From Kordiimonadaceae bacterium (lineage in GTDB: Bacteria; Pseudomonadota; Alphaproteobacteria; Sphingomonadales; Kordiimonadaceae): 64,000 nt of DNA. The position numbers and the translations under genes were made by a program. The notes below the pieces were generated by a model. The model was not told where the DNA came from, searched no databases, and was given only the letters and a program-made list of their open reading frames with translations. The number at the start of each line of letters is the position of its first letter. The stretch's first letter is position 1. Of the stretch, positions 35,743-45,652 are shown one piece after another. The stretch is taken from NCBI GenBank assembly GCA_017640725.1, contig JAEPQB010000001.1, positions 1,426,001 to 1,490,000 of the forward strand. Reading direction: 5' to 3'.

Positions 35743-38487
35743 CTACTGAAGGTCTTTCAGCTCATACAATAGGTCAAGCGCTTCTTTGGGCGACAAACTA
35801 TCGGGATTTATGTCCGAAAGCCGTTCTTCGACCACACTTGGGCCAGTGTCTGCTGATGCAGCGGAAGCAACAGGTGTTGACTGAAACAAGGGCAAGTCAC
35901 TGATCAATCGCTCTGACCCGCCGCCGTTTTTGTCACTGGTTTCCAAATGGTCCAGAACCTGACGGGCCCGCGTGACCACGGCAGCCGGCAATCCAGCAAG
36001 CTTTGCGACCTGAATGCCGTAAGAGCGATCCGCGGCACCCGGTGCCACTTCATGCAAGAACACTACGTCGCCTTTCCATTCGCGCACTTTCATTGAACGC
36101 AGAGAAACGGCTTCAAGTGTTTCCTTGAGTGCCGTGAGTTCATGATAGTGGGTGGCGAACAAGGCGCGTGACTGGTTGATGTTGTGCAGGTGCTCCACAG
36201 CAGCCCAGGCGATCGACAGCCCATCATAGGTGGCGGTGCCGCGACCAATCTCGTCCAGAATAACCAAGGACCGAGGCCCGGCCTGGTTGAGGATTGCGGC
36301 GGTTTCGACCATTTCCACCATGAAGGTGGAACGGCCGTGCGCCAAGTCATCCGACGCACCGACCCGGCTAAACAATCGGTCGACGATGCCGATATGCGCT
36401 TCGCTCGCGGGTACATAACTGCCCATCTGGGCAAGCACTGCCATCAGAGCGTTCTGGCGCAAAAACGTGCTTTTACCGGCCATGTTTGGTCCTGTCAGGA
36501 GCCACAGGCGGTCGTGAGGGCCAAGAGAACAGTCGTTGGCAACAAAACTGGCGTTGCTGCTTTGCTTAAGGGCTTCTTCAACCACCAGGTGGCGACCACC
36601 CTTGATATCAAAAGCCTGACTGTCGTCCACGTCAGGGCGCACCAAACCGGCTTCCGTCGCCAGGGTCGCAAGCGCGGACGTGACATCAAGCATCGCAAGC
36701 GCGTCGGCAGCCAGTGAAATCGGCCCTGCATCCTCCAGCACGGCGCTAGTAAGGTTGGCAAACAGTTCCTGCTCAAGCGCCAGTGCACGGTCGCCGGCTT
36801 CCGAGATTTTTCCTGCAAGTTTCGAGAGTTCGGCTGATGAAAAACGCACCGCATTGGCCAGCGTTTGCCTGTGTATGAACGTATCGCTCAAGGGCGCGGA
36901 CATCATGGCATCCGCATGTTTGGCGGTAACGTCAACATGATAGCCAAGCACATTGTTATGCTTGATCTTGAGCGCGTTGATTCCGGTAAGCGTTTGATAT
37001 TCCTGCTCTAGCGCCGCTATCAGGCGCCTGCTTTGGTCCCGGAGCGTGCGAAACTCGTCTAGCGCCTCGTTATAGCCTTCGCGAATGAAGCCGCCGTCGC
37101 GCGCCAGCAAAGGGGGCTCGTCTACAAGCGCGCGCGCAAGCTCTTGCGTCAGGCTTTGATGATCGCCCAAATCCTCAATAGCATCTTCAATGCGCATTGG
37201 CGTCTCATCGAGGGCATCACGCTGGACCTTAAGGCGACCCTTAATGGCGGCGGCTACTTCGAGCGCTCTTTGAATACCAGCCAGGTCGCGTGGTCCACCC
37301 CGACCAAGCGATAGGCGCGTGATCGCGCGCTCCATATCAGGTGCGGCTTTTAGCCCTTGCCGCATGTCGTCCTTAAGGGCGTTATCATCGAGGAAAAATC
37401 CAACGCAGTCCAAGCGCTCGCCGATGCGCACTGGGTCGGTAAGCGGCCCGGACAGGCGCTTCGCCAGCAGTCGGGCGCCAGGCCCTGTGACCGTTCGATC
37501 GATCACCGACAAGAGGCTGCCTTGGCTTTCACCCGTTTGCGTGCGGGTAAGCTCAAGGCTGCGGCGCGTGGCAGCATCAATCATCATCGTGCCGTCCGCA
37601 GACAACCGAACCGGCGTATTCAGATTGGGCAGCTTTCCTTTTTGCGTGTCTTCCAGATAGTCAATGAGAGCGCCTGCCGCCGCAAGGTCAGCGCGGCTGA
37701 AATTGCCAAAGCCATCCAGTGTTGAAACGTCATACAGGGATTCCAGCCGCTTTTTACCCGTGCGACTGTCGAAGAACCCGTCATCCAGCGGGCTCACAGC
37801 GCTGCGCCAATCAAAGAGCGCGGCCGCCACTGCCTCGTCGCTTGCCGTGCCGTCGCCCACCAAAACCTCGCCGGGGTTCAGGCGCGCGAGATCTGCGTCC
37901 AGGCGCCCTGGTTTGGTCGGCAGAATAAAGAATTCCCCCGTGGACATATCAGCAACCGCAAGCGAAAGGTCTTTGTGCGCGCGCCCTACGGCGACCAGAT
38001 AATTGTGGCTTTTGGGGTTAAGGAGTGTGTCTTCCGTCAGTGTGCCGGGCGTCACCAGCCGCACAACTTCTCGACGCACCACAGCTTTTGACCCGCGCGC
38101 CTTGGCGGCCGCCGGGTCTTCTGTCTGCTCGCACACTGCAACTTTAAAACCGCGCTTAATCAGCCGTGCCAAATAGTTTTCAGCTGCGTGAACCGGCACC
38201 CCAGCCATTGGGATATCTTCACCAGATAGCTTGCCGCGTTTGGTCAAAGTGATATCGAGCGCAGCCGACGCCTTTTCTGCGTCTTCGAAAAAGAGCTCGT
38301 AAAAGTCTCCCATGCGGTAAAAAAGCAGGCAATCAGGGTAGTCTGCCTTGATTTCCAGGAACTGGGTCATCATCGGGGTCACGCCCGGCGCCTTCATTGC
38401 GCGCAACCATTTGTTCTCTGGCGCCGCTGTTTTGGCCGCGGTTTCCGGCACATCGCTGGTGGGCTGTGATTGTTGAGAGGCGTCCAA
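35743..38487 (-). CDS. mutS: DNA mismatch repair protein MutS
   Basis: A 914-residue MutS. The mismatch-binding segment includes [18 protein letters not shown] (about 54-71, with the Phe-x-Glu in DFYEL); Walker A is [14 protein letters not shown] and the Walker B region is [15 protein letters not shown]. The C-terminal [22 protein letters not shown] is the usual dimer/tetramer tail. The start is TTG at 38487 with AGGA about 9 nt upstream; the first 30 residues are low-complexity, so a later start cannot be excluded. It follows glnD's orientation, 28 bp upstream of it. Confidence 0.97.
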   Translation of the reverse strand: MDASQQSQPTSDVPETAAKTAAPENKWLRAMKAPGVTPMMTQFLEIKADYPDCLLFYRMGDFYELFFEDAEKASAALDITLTKRGKLSGEDIPMAGVPVHAAENYLARLIKRGFKVAVCEQTEDPAAAKARGSKAVVRREVVRLVTPGTLTEDTLLNPKSHNYLVAVGRAHKDLSLAVADMSTGEFFILPTKPGRLDADLARLNPGEVLVGDGTASDEAVAAALFDWRSAVSPLDDGFFDSRTGKKRLESLYDVSTLDGFGNFSRADLAAAGALIDYLEDTQKGKLPNLNTPVRLSADGTMMIDAATRRSLELTRTQTGESQGSLLSVIDRTVTGPGARLLAKRLSGPLTDPVRIGERLDCVGFFLDDNALKDDMRQGLKAAPDMERAITRLSLGRGGPRDLAGIQRALEVAAAIKGRLKVQRDALDETPMRIEDAIEDLGDHQSLTQELARALVDEPPLLARDGGFIREGYNEALDEFRTLRDQSRRLIAALEQEYQTLTGINALKIKHNNVLGYHVDVTAKHADAMMSAPLSDTFIHRQTLANAVRFSSAELSKLAGKISEAGDRALALEQELFANLTSAVLEDAGPISLAADALAMLDVTSALATLATEAGLVRPDVDDSQAFDIKGGRHLVVEEALKQSSNASFVANDCSLGPHDRLWLLTGPNMAGKSTFLRQNALMAVLAQMGSYVPASEAHIGIVDRLFSRVGASDDLAHGRSTFMVEMVETAAILNQAGPRSLVILDEIGRGTATYDGLSIAWAAVEHLHNINQSRALFATHYHELTALKETLEAVSLRSMKVREWKGDVVFLHEVAPGAADRSYGIQVAKLAGLPAAVVTRARQVLDHLETSDKNGGGSERLISDLPLFQSTPVASAASADTGPSVVEERLSDINPDSLSPKEALDLLYELKDLQ

Positions 38488-38651
38488 AACTCGGGATCCT
38501 AAAACTGTTACCTGTTGGCCAACAAAAGAAATTCATTTTCGATTGCATGCCGCCTTGTGCGATAGTATCGCCTTCACGACATATCGAATTGACGCATTCA
38601 GGTTTAGTGCATTCCGGCACCAACTGCCAAGCATAAGATCAGGGGAAAGAC

Positions 38652-40964
38652 ATGCCAGGGAAGTCATCCAAATTCACTGACGACGAAGCACTGCGGTTTC
38701 ATGCTGTTGGACGACCAGGAAAACTGGAGATTACGCCCTCCAAACCGATGGCAACGCAGCGGGACCTATCCCTTGCTTACAGCCCAGGTGTGGCTGTTCC
38801 GGTAAAGAAAATCGCAGAAGACCCTGACACAGCCTACGACTATACCACCAAAGGCAATTTGGTCGCGGTGATTTCAAATGGCACGGCAATTTTGGGCCTG
38901 GGCGCGCTGGGGGCGCAAGCATCAAAGCCTGTGATGGAGGGCAAATCTGTTCTGTTTAAGCGCTTTGCGGATGTGGATTCGATCGACCTTGAGGTGGACA
39001 CCACTGATATCGACGAGTTTGTAAACTGCGTGAAGCTTCTTGGCCCAAGCTTTGGCGGGATCAACCTTGAGGACATTAAGGCACCAGAGTGTTTCATCAT
39101 TGAGCAGCGCCTGCGCGAGCTGATGGATATCCCGGTGTTCCATGACGACCAGCATGGCACCGCCATTATTACCGCTGCGGGGTTCATCAATGCGCTTGAC
39201 CTGACGGGACGGGATATTGCCAAAACGCGCGTTGTCGCCGTTGGGGCTGGTGCAGCCTGTATTGCCTGCATTGAGCTTCTGAAAGCTATGGGGCTGCCGC
39301 ACGACAACGTCACCATGGTGGACCGCACTGGTGTGATTTATGCTGGCCGTGCCGAGGGCATGAACCAGTGGAAATCAGCGCACGCTATCAAAACCGACGC
39401 CCGTGAACTCAAGGACGCCATGAAAGGCGCGGACGCGGTTATTGGCCTCGCGGCGGCGGGCAGCATCACCAAAGAAATGGTAGCCTCGATGGCGGACAAG
39501 CCGATCATATTTGCCATGGCAAACCCGGACCCGGAGATTACACCTGAGGATGCCCGCTCTGTTCGACCGGACGCAATTATTGCCACCGGCCGCTCTGATT
39601 ACCCGAATCAGGTCAATAATGTGCTTGGTTTTCCTTATATTTTCCGCGGTGCGCTGGATGTGCGAGCCCGTACAATCAACGAAGAAATGAAAATTGCCGC
39701 TGCGATGGCGCTTGCCGAGCTTGCGCGCGAAGACGTGCCAGATGAAGTTGCGGCCGCGTACGGCGGGGAGCATCCGCATTATGGGCCGGACTATATTATT
39801 CCGGCCCCGTTTGACCCGCGGCTCATTCGCAAAATTCCGGCGATGGTGGCCAAAGCAGCCATGGACACCGGCGTTGCACGCAAGCCGATCGAGGACCTGG
39901 AGGCCTATGAGCAGGAACTCTCGGCACGCCTCGACCCCACGGTTGATACGCTCTCGACAATTTTTGAGGACCTTAAGCGTCGGCCGCTTCGGCGGGTGGT
40001 GTTTGCTGAAGCCGAGGAAGACCGCGTGCTGCGTGCGGCTGTTGGATTTAAGGCAGCTGGATACGGCATTCCGGTGCTGGTGGGTTACGAGGCACCAATC
40101 CGCGAAAAACTCAGGGAAATGGGCGTTGATGACACAGAGTTTGAAATTTCAAACGCGGCCAACAACCCTCGCCTTAAGGACTATGTGGAAATGCTTTATG
40201 CCCGCCTGAACAGGCGCGGGTTTCTGGCGCGGGACGTGAACCGCCTGGTGAAGCGTGACCGCAATGTGTTTTCGGCCTGCATGGTGGCAACCGGGGACGC
40301 GGACGCCATGGTCACAGGGGTCACGCGTCACTATTGGCGTGCGCTTAAAAACGTGCGCCGGGTTGTGGACCCGCTGCCGGGGCAAAAGCCATTTGGCTTG
40401 TCAGTGATGGTGATGCGCGGCCGGACGGTGTTTCTGGCCGATACCACAGTGAACGAATTGCCAACAGCCACAGAGCTTGCTGACATTGCGGTTCAGGCGG
40501 CAAGTTTCATGCGCCGGCTTGGCCATGATCCGCGTGCTGCATTCCTGTCATTCTCCAATTTTGGCAATCCGCCGTCAGACCGGACCAAGCACATCCAGGA
40601 CGCAGTTTCAATTTTGGAAGACCGGGATGTGGACTTTGAGTTTGATGGGGAAATGCAGGCGGACGTGGCGCTCAACCGGGACTTGATGGAAAAATACCCG
40701 TTTATGCGCCTTTCGGGCCCGGCAAACCTCCTGATAATGCCGACCCTGCATTCCGCAAACATCAGCTACAAGCTCTTGAGCGAGCTCGGCGGTGGCCGCA
40801 TCATTGGCCCCATGCTGCTTGGCATGAGCCACGCCATTCAAATTGCGCGGCTGACCTCTACGGCAACGGACCTCATCAACATGGCAGCGCTGGCGGCCGC
40901 AAACGCGGTGGCGCTTGAGCAAACGCGCCGTGAGAGCGAGGACCAGGAAGAGTTGGGCCTTTAG
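38652..40964 (+). CDS. maeB: NADP-dependent malic enzyme with phosphotransacetylase-like domain
   Basis: A 770-residue protein. Residues about 10-430 form the malic enzyme: ALRFHAVGRPGKLEI, DLSLAYSPGVAVP, FHDDQHGTAII and VAVGAGAACIACIELL. Residues about 440-770 form a phosphate acetyl/butyryl-transferase domain (RVVFAEAEEDRVLRAAVGFKAAG; SGPANLLIMPTLHSANIS), usually regulatory. It decarboxylates malate to pyruvate with NADP. GGGGAAAG precedes the ATG. It is divergent from mutS (164 bp) and abuts the convergent response-regulator gene with one base between stop codons. Confidence 0.96.
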   Translation: MPGKSSKFTDDEALRFHAVGRPGKLEITPSKPMATQRDLSLAYSPGVAVPVKKIAEDPDTAYDYTTKGNLVAVISNGTAILGLGALGAQASKPVMEGKSVLFKRFADVDSIDLEVDTTDIDEFVNCVKLLGPSFGGINLEDIKAPECFIIEQRLRELMDIPVFHDDQHGTAIITAAGFINALDLTGRDIAKTRVVAVGAGAACIACIELLKAMGLPHDNVTMVDRTGVIYAGRAEGMNQWKSAHAIKTDARELKDAMKGADAVIGLAAAGSITKEMVASMADKPIIFAMANPDPEITPEDARSVRPDAIIATGRSDYPNQVNNVLGFPYIFRGALDVRARTINEEMKIAAAMALAELAREDVPDEVAAAYGGEHPHYGPDYIIPAPFDPRLIRKIPAMVAKAAMDTGVARKPIEDLEAYEQELSARLDPTVDTLSTIFEDLKRRPLRRVVFAEAEEDRVLRAAVGFKAAGYGIPVLVGYEAPIREKLREMGVDDTEFEISNAANNPRLKDYVEMLYARLNRRGFLARDVNRLVKRDRNVFSACMVATGDADAMVTGVTRHYWRALKNVRRVVDPLPGQKPFGLSVMVMRGRTVFLADTTVNELPTATELADIAVQAASFMRRLGHDPRAAFLSFSNFGNPPSDRTKHIQDAVSILEDRDVDFEFDGEMQADVALNRDLMEKYPFMRLSGPANLLIMPTLHSANISYKLLSELGGGRIIGPMLLGMSHAIQIARLTSTATDLINMAALAAANAVALEQTRRESEDQEELGL

Positions 40965-40965
40965 A

Positions 40966-42405
40966 TCAGGCGGTGCCTTCTTCCCACGAGGCAAGTTTGC
41001 GGTAGAGCGTTGACGGGTTAACCTCCAGCGCCTTCGCGGCTTTTCGCACCCGCCCATCTGAAAGAGCGATGGCGCGCTCAATAACACGGCGTTCCACGAC
41101 AGCGAGTGGCTCAATGCCACCGCCGGCACCGATGTCAGCTGACGTGGTCTCATTGACAGCCGTCGCAGATGGCCGAGCGGATTGCGCACTATGATCATAG
41201 TGCGCGCCGCCTGACGGTGTGGATGGCATTGCGCCTAATATGGGCTTTAGCATGTCCGCAGTAAGGCGATCAGAGTCGTTTAAGACAACTATGCTCTGTA
41301 TCACGTTACCAAGCTCCCGCACGTTGCCAGGCCAACTGTGGGCAAGCAGCCGGTCTTTGGCGTCGTCCCCCAAGCCCGTGAAGGCTTTGCTTTCCTCCGC
41401 CGAATATTGACGCAAAAGATGTTCAGCGATCTCAAGCACATCATGACCACGGTCCTTCAGGGGCGGCATATGGATCGGCACAACGTGCAATCGGTAATAA
41501 AGGTCTTCGCGGAACCGGCCAGCAGCAACCTCTTCCGCCGGAATTCTATTCGTTGCGCAAACGAAACGAACATCAACTTTGATCGGCTGGTTGCTACCAA
41601 CGGGCACAACCTGGCCGGTTTGGATGAAGCGTAGCAGTTTGGTTTGCAGGTCGAGCGGCATTTCGCAGATTTCATCCAGGAACAGCGTGCCGCCGTCCGC
41701 CGCTACAGCGGCCCCGTCCCGGTCGGTTGTGGCGCCGGTGAAGGCACCCTTCAAGTGGCCAAAAATCTCGCTTTCAATGAGGTTTTCCGGGATTGCAGCG
41801 CAATTGAGAGCCACAAACCTCTTGCTCGCCCGCGGCCCTAAATTATGAATAGCCTCCGCGCACAGTTCCTTGCCGGTACCAGACGGTCCCATGATGAAAA
41901 CGCTGGCTTTTGACGGCGCGCTGTCTTCTATCATTCGGTAAACGGCCTTCATCACAGAGCTGTCGCCGATGAAGCGGTCAAACTTCTTGGGTGTACCGCT
42001 GCTGAACTGCTCCACCAGGCTCGAAAGCCTCGATATTTCAAGGGTGTTGTTGACGGTGGTGGTCAAACGCTCAGCGGTGAACGGCTTCAGGAGAAAGTCA
42101 GACGCACCCTCGCGCATGGCCTCTACGGCGACGGTTACAGACCCGTGTGCGGTGATAACAATCACCCGGGACCCTACTTTTTGCTGGTTCAACTGTTTCA
42201 GGATATCTATGCCGTCCATATCTGGCAGCTTGAGGTCGAGCAAAATCACTGTAGGCACTTGATCAGCAATGGCCTGCAGGGCCTCTTGCCCGGTTTCCGC
42301 GCGGCGGGTCGCAATACCAAGCGGCTTCAAATAAGCTTCATAGGTCAAAGACAAAGTGGGGCTGTCTTCGATGATCAGAATATTTTCGCCGTGGTCTGCC
42401 ATCAT
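40966..42405 (-). CDS. Sigma-54-dependent response regulator (NtrC/LuxO type)
   Basis: A 479-residue three-domain activator. The receiver domain (about 7-125) has the phospho-acceptor Asp57 in LLDLKLPDMDG and the conserved KPF near 107-109. The AAA+ domain has Walker A GPSGTGKE (173-180), GAFTGA (220-225), the loop that contacts sigma-54, and TLFLDEICEMP. The Fis-type HTH near the end reads VRKAAKALEVNPSTLYRKL. It needs RpoN, encoded at 49685-51283. ATG 42405 follows AAAGGA; a longer frame adds 15 residues without support. No sensor kinase gene adjoins it. Confidence 0.9.
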   Translation of the reverse strand: MMADHGENILIIEDSPTLSLTYEAYLKPLGIATRRAETGQEALQAIADQVPTVILLDLKLPDMDGIDILKQLNQQKVGSRVIVITAHGSVTVAVEAMREGASDFLLKPFTAERLTTTVNNTLEISRLSSLVEQFSSGTPKKFDRFIGDSSVMKAVYRMIEDSAPSKASVFIMGPSGTGKELCAEAIHNLGPRASKRFVALNCAAIPENLIESEIFGHLKGAFTGATTDRDGAAVAADGGTLFLDEICEMPLDLQTKLLRFIQTGQVVPVGSNQPIKVDVRFVCATNRIPAEEVAAGRFREDLYYRLHVVPIHMPPLKDRGHDVLEIAEHLLRQYSAEESKAFTGLGDDAKDRLLAHSWPGNVRELGNVIQSIVVLNDSDRLTADMLKPILGAMPSTPSGGAHYDHSAQSARPSATAVNETTSADIGAGGGIEPLAVVERRVIERAIALSDGRVRKAAKALEVNPSTLYRKLASWEEGTA

Positions 42406-42582
42406 GGTGTCCTTTGCTTCTCGACACCAATTTAATGCATAAAGCGACACATGCCCAGCCGGTTTGTCGCATAAAGCAACAACATTAAGGCTAAAATTTT
42501 AGCGGCTTAGTGAGAAAAGTTTTACACCCCTCTGGTAAAAAGAGACAAGAAAGCTGGAAAACTGCACGGACGGGGCAATAAA

Positions 42583-42963
42583 ATGATGGACGCTCAGCTC
42601 GAAAAATCGAAAAAAGAAAAACCGGCCGCAAAACCGGCGGAGTTTGTTGGCGGCAGCGCAGACGCCAGAGCGCATCGACGCCGATCTGTTCTGTGGCCAG
42701 CAACACTTAAAGTTGGTCGGCACGACTTTGCGTGCCAGATTTGGAATATGTCGCTTGGCGGTGCCCGGGTACGCATTGATGTGCCACTTAAGGATGGTGC
42801 GGCTGTAACACTGGCCATCGCGGGTCGCGGCGATATTGCCGCCAAAGTACGCTGGTCTGACCAGCGCGCAGCCGGGTTGGAATTCAGAATTCCGCCCGAG
42901 GAAGTGCGCCTTTTGTTTATGGACCGGCTGCAAACCCTCGGCCTCGATAATCCAGCCGCCTAG
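42583..42963 (+). CDS. PilZ-domain protein
   Basis: A 126-residue protein with one PilZ domain. HRRRSVLWPATLKVG (about 31-45) has the Arg-rich c-di-GMP-binding segment, and WNMSLGGARVRID (about 54-66) matches the D/NxSxxG motif. The Lys/Ala-rich N-terminus (1-25) is probably disordered. Such single-domain proteins act as c-di-GMP-responsive adaptors. Transcribed away from the sigma-54 regulator. Two tandem ATGs (42583, 42586) make the exact start uncertain by one residue. Confidence 0.8.
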   Translation: MMDAQLEKSKKEKPAAKPAEFVGGSADARAHRRRSVLWPATLKVGRHDFACQIWNMSLGGARVRIDVPLKDGAAVTLAIAGRGDIAAKVRWSDQRAAGLEFRIPPEEVRLLFMDRLQTLGLDNPAA

Positions 42964-43008
42964 CACCCAACCCTTGACGGCTTCACCATTCCATGGCCAT
43001 TAGGCGGG

Positions 43009-43344
43009 ATGGTTGATGCGCTTAAAACCAAATTGTGGATAGACGCCCACATCCGCGCCTGTTTTGCGCAGGATATGCCGGCATTTGTGCTGGCCCGCGG
43101 CGATGAGGAGCGTGGCGGTATTTTGCTGAAAATTGATCGGTTTGATGCCGGTATTCAGCTTCTTGAACGCACATTAGATTTTGATGGCAACCGGGTCTGG
43201 CGCCAACTGCTTGCTGGGGGTGATGGGCTGGCAGCCTCCGACAAAATCAACAAAAAGCGCTCCTTTGATGAAGACCTCTGGGTCCTGGAAATTGAAGACC
43301 TGCGCGCGGCGTACGAGCCTGACGCTCCCATTCTTGCTGATTAA
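43009..43344 (+). CDS. DUF1491 family protein
   Basis: A 111-residue protein. LKTKLWIDAHIRACFAQDMPAFVLARGDEERGGILLKI and the ending with DLWVLEIEDLRA match DUF1491, a small family almost restricted to Alphaproteobacteria and often encoded near def-fmt or recombination genes. No signal peptide or membrane helix. Function unknown. It follows the PilZ gene by 45 bp and precedes def by 95 bp. Confidence 0.78.
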   Translation: MVDALKTKLWIDAHIRACFAQDMPAFVLARGDEERGGILLKIDRFDAGIQLLERTLDFDGNRVWRQLLAGGDGLAASDKINKKRSFDEDLWVLEIEDLRAAYEPDAPILAD

Positions 43345-43439
43345 CGCAGTTTATGCTCGCTTTTGCCCCGCTAAGCCTTGACGCAAGCGCGGTCTAAACC
43401 TAGGTAAGGCGCTGGTTTAACCGAGATGGACCCCAATTT

Positions 43440-43958
43440 ATGGCGCAGCTAGACATCATCAATGTCCCAGACCCTCTGCTAAAGACCAAGTCAACACCGG
43501 TTGATAAGGTGGATGCAGACGTGCGCAGGCTCTTGGACGACATGCTGGAGACCATGTATGCCGCGCCCGGCATTGGTTTGGCTGCTATTCAGGTTGCCGT
43601 TGCCAAGCGCATGATCGTTATGGATACCGCCGCTGAGGGTGAAGACAAGCGTCCGCAGTTCTTTATCAACCCTGAGGTTGTCTGGGAATCAGACGAGGTC
43701 AACACCTACAGCGAAGGCTGCCTGTCTGTGCCAGAGCATTATGCCGATGTGGAACGGCCCGCTTCTGTGCGTGTCAAATATCTCGATTATGATGGCAACA
43801 TGCAGGAAGACCTGATGGAAGGGCTGAACGCCACCTGTATCCAGCATGAAATTGACCATCTGAACGGCGTTGTATTCATTGATTATCTGTCGCGCCTGAA
43901 GCGCAATATGATCATCAAAAAGGTGCAAAAAGCCACCAAGGACAGCGTCGTTCTTTAA
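43440..43958 (+). CDS. def: Peptide deformylase
   Basis: A 172-residue deformylase with all three motifs: GIGLAAIQV (about 44-52), EGCLSVPE (about 92-99, metal-ligand Cys) and QHEIDHLNG (about 134-142, HExxH variant). It removes the formyl group from nascent protein N-termini. It is followed 33 bp later by fmt, which attaches the formyl group to initiator tRNA, the usual operon. Confidence 0.97.
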   Translation: MAQLDIINVPDPLLKTKSTPVDKVDADVRRLLDDMLETMYAAPGIGLAAIQVAVAKRMIVMDTAAEGEDKRPQFFINPEVVWESDEVNTYSEGCLSVPEHYADVERPASVRVKYLDYDGNMQEDLMEGLNATCIQHEIDHLNGVVFIDYLSRLKRNMIIKKVQKATKDSVVL

Positions 43959-43991
43959 CCACATTCCAGCACTCACGACGGGAGACAGGCA

Positions 43992-44912
43992 ATGAAACTG
44001 ATTTTCATGGGTACGCCTGATTTTTCCGTGCCAACGCTCAATGCACTTGTGGCTGCAGGCCATGATGTGGTTGCTGTGTTCACGCAGCCACCGCGTCCCG
44101 CAGGTCGCGGCAAAAAAGAGCAAAAAAGCGCGGTGCACAAGGCGGCAGACGCCCATGGCATTCCGGTTCACACGCCTAAATCCCTAAAAACCGAGGACCA
44201 GCTCACGCTCATCCAGTCGATGAAGGCAGACTTTGCCGTGGTGGTGGCGTATGGCCAGATCTTGCCGCAGGTCATTCTGAACGCGCCAAAGCATGGCTGC
44301 GTAAACGTGCATGCGTCGCTGCTGCCGCGCTGGCGCGGGGCTGCCCCCATTCACCGTGCCATTATGGCCGGTGACCGTGAAACGGGCGTCTGCATCATGC
44401 AGATGGAAGCCGGCCTTGATACAGGCCCGGTGATCAGCGAAGCGCGTGTATCCATTGACGCTGGTGCCACAACCGCAGCCCTGCACGATACGCTGGCGGA
44501 GCTTGGTGCAGAGCTCATCAACCCTGCGCTTAGAGGGTTGGCGGCTGGCGCCATAACACCCCACCCGCAGCCCGACGACGGCATCACCTACGCTCACAAG
44601 ATCGACAAATCAGAAGCCAAAATCGATTGGACCGCCGACGCGTCAATCATCGACCAGCAAGTGCGCGGCCTGTTTCCCTTCCCCGGTGCCTGGACCATGA
44701 TGGACGGTGAGCGTGTGAAAATCCTGTCCGGTAATGTTGTGGAGCAAGCTTCGTCATCGGACGCCGGCACAGCGATTGACAATCAGCTGACCGTCGCCTG
44801 CGGGGAAGGACTGTTTCAAATCAACCGCGCTCAGCGTGCCGGCAAGGGTGCGATGGACCGTGAAGATTTCCTGCGTGGCTTTCCTGTGCCCAAGGGAAGT
44901 CAATTCACTTAG
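43992..44912 (+). CDS. fmt: Methionyl-tRNA formyltransferase
   Basis: A 306-residue formyltransferase. LIFMGTPDFSVPTL at the N-terminus and the catalytic block VNVHASLLPRWRGAAPIHRAI (about 99-119) are diagnostic; the C-terminal domain starts near residue 205. The last 87 nt (44826-44912) recur as a diverged copy at 45566-45652, and a truncated RHS fragment is joined exactly at the stop codon, so the current C-terminus may have been replaced by recombination. GGGAGA precedes the ATG. Confidence 0.96.
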   Translation: MKLIFMGTPDFSVPTLNALVAAGHDVVAVFTQPPRPAGRGKKEQKSAVHKAADAHGIPVHTPKSLKTEDQLTLIQSMKADFAVVVAYGQILPQVILNAPKHGCVNVHASLLPRWRGAAPIHRAIMAGDRETGVCIMQMEAGLDTGPVISEARVSIDAGATTAALHDTLAELGAELINPALRGLAAGAITPHPQPDDGITYAHKIDKSEAKIDWTADASIIDQQVRGLFPFPGAWTMMDGERVKILSGNVVEQASSSDAGTAIDNQLTVACGEGLFQINRAQRAGKGAMDREDFLRGFPVPKGSQFT

Positions 44913-45202
44913 TTGCTGCCATTGTATTCCGCCAGAACCTGATCGCCCGCATACAGATAGCGGGTGGTCACCGTACCCTGCACATAGTTGGTCTTCTTTG
45001 ACCGCCTGCCAAGCGCATCATATTTGTACCCACCCACTTGAATGTTACCCGTTTTGAGGCGGGCCTCTGTCAGCCGGTTTTCCCCATAAGGCGTGTAGGT
45101 ATAGGTGCCATCGTCGGTGAGGTTACCGTTCAGGTCATAGGTATGTGGAATGCAGGCGGGCAAGCTCTCATAACGGTCGGTGGTATTCGCCTTGTAGGTC
45201 AA
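44909..45202 (-). pseudogene. RHS/YD-repeat fragment, truncated at both ends
   Basis: A 97-codon frame with YD-repeat hallmarks: TYDLNGNLTDDGTYTY, YGENRLTEA, YKYDALGRRSKK and RYLYAGDQVLAEYNGS. Intact RHS proteins run for over 1,000 residues, so this is a remnant from near the end of the core. The frame stops because the RHS sequence is joined to the fmt 3' end: its TAA is made by the fmt stop region (44909-44911). Towards the 5' side the frame is open only to about 45270, with no ribosome site. It looks like debris from a mobile or recombined RHS locus. Confidence 0.8.
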
Positions 45203-45255
45203 CGCAAATTGTATGGACTGATGGTTCCTTAAAATGGGTAATCCTGAGGAACAGC

Positions 45256-45441
45256 CTATTTTTGCTGATACTTACGCGCAAGTGTGGCAAATATTATGAT
45301 TGCGAGAAGTGCTAAAAAAAACCCAATATCGCCGCTGGAGAATACACCGAGACTCTCTCCAACAATATCTTCCGCGAAACTAGCAGCTAATATTAGGCCA
45401 ACCATAATAGCGGCCATCAGTCGTGTCTTTATGTCGTACAT
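45256..45441 (-). CDS. Small two-helix membrane protein
   Basis: A 61-residue protein with two hydrophobic segments (about 9-24 and 38-54) separated by a short polar loop and a basic tail ARKYQQK. An AGAGA-type site precedes the ATG. It is more AT-rich than its neighbours and lies between the RHS remnant and the second fmt tail, in the segment that interrupts fmt-truA. Small membrane proteins can be immunity proteins of RHS toxins, but nothing in this one proves that. Coding status is moderately supported. Confidence 0.45.
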   Translation of the reverse strand: MYDIKTRLMAAIMVGLILAASFAEDIVGESLGVFSSGDIGFFLALLAIIIFATLARKYQQK

Positions 45442-45565
45442 ATTGGTCTCTTTAAGTCAGTTTTTGCAGTTAACCTGTTTAACAGCCAAAGTGTCTGAAA
45501 GCGCAATTGTTGCATCAAAAATGTTGCCGACAAATTGTTGTTTTCTACCTTTTTTGCATTTCGAG

Positions 45566-45652
45566 CGGGCGCAGCGTGCGGGCAAAGGCGCTATGGACCG
45601 TGACGATTTCCTACGTGGCTTTGATGTGCCGAAAGGCACGCAGCTTACGTAA
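45566..45652 (+). repeat. Second, diverged copy of the fmt 3' end
   Basis: The last 87 nt of fmt (44826-44912) align without gaps to 45566-45652: 67 of 87 bases match, and 24 of 28 encoded residues, including AQRAGKGAMDR and DFLRGF, with each copy ending in its own stop codon. Most changes are synonymous, so this is a homologue from a related lineage or the original tail displaced by an imported one. No start or upstream fmt sequence accompanies it. It ends opposite the 3' end of the GlxA-type gene. Confidence 0.88.

Noticed and set aside
33202-38002. Many 60-170 codon frames opposite glnD and mutS
   Set aside because: They are antisense frames of well-supported genes in GC-rich DNA, without ribosome sites or recognisable products.
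45566-45652. Independent small gene from the open frame 45284-45652
   Set aside because: Only its last 28 codons are meaningful, as a diverged fmt tail; the upstream part is the complement of the small membrane gene and has no ribosome site.
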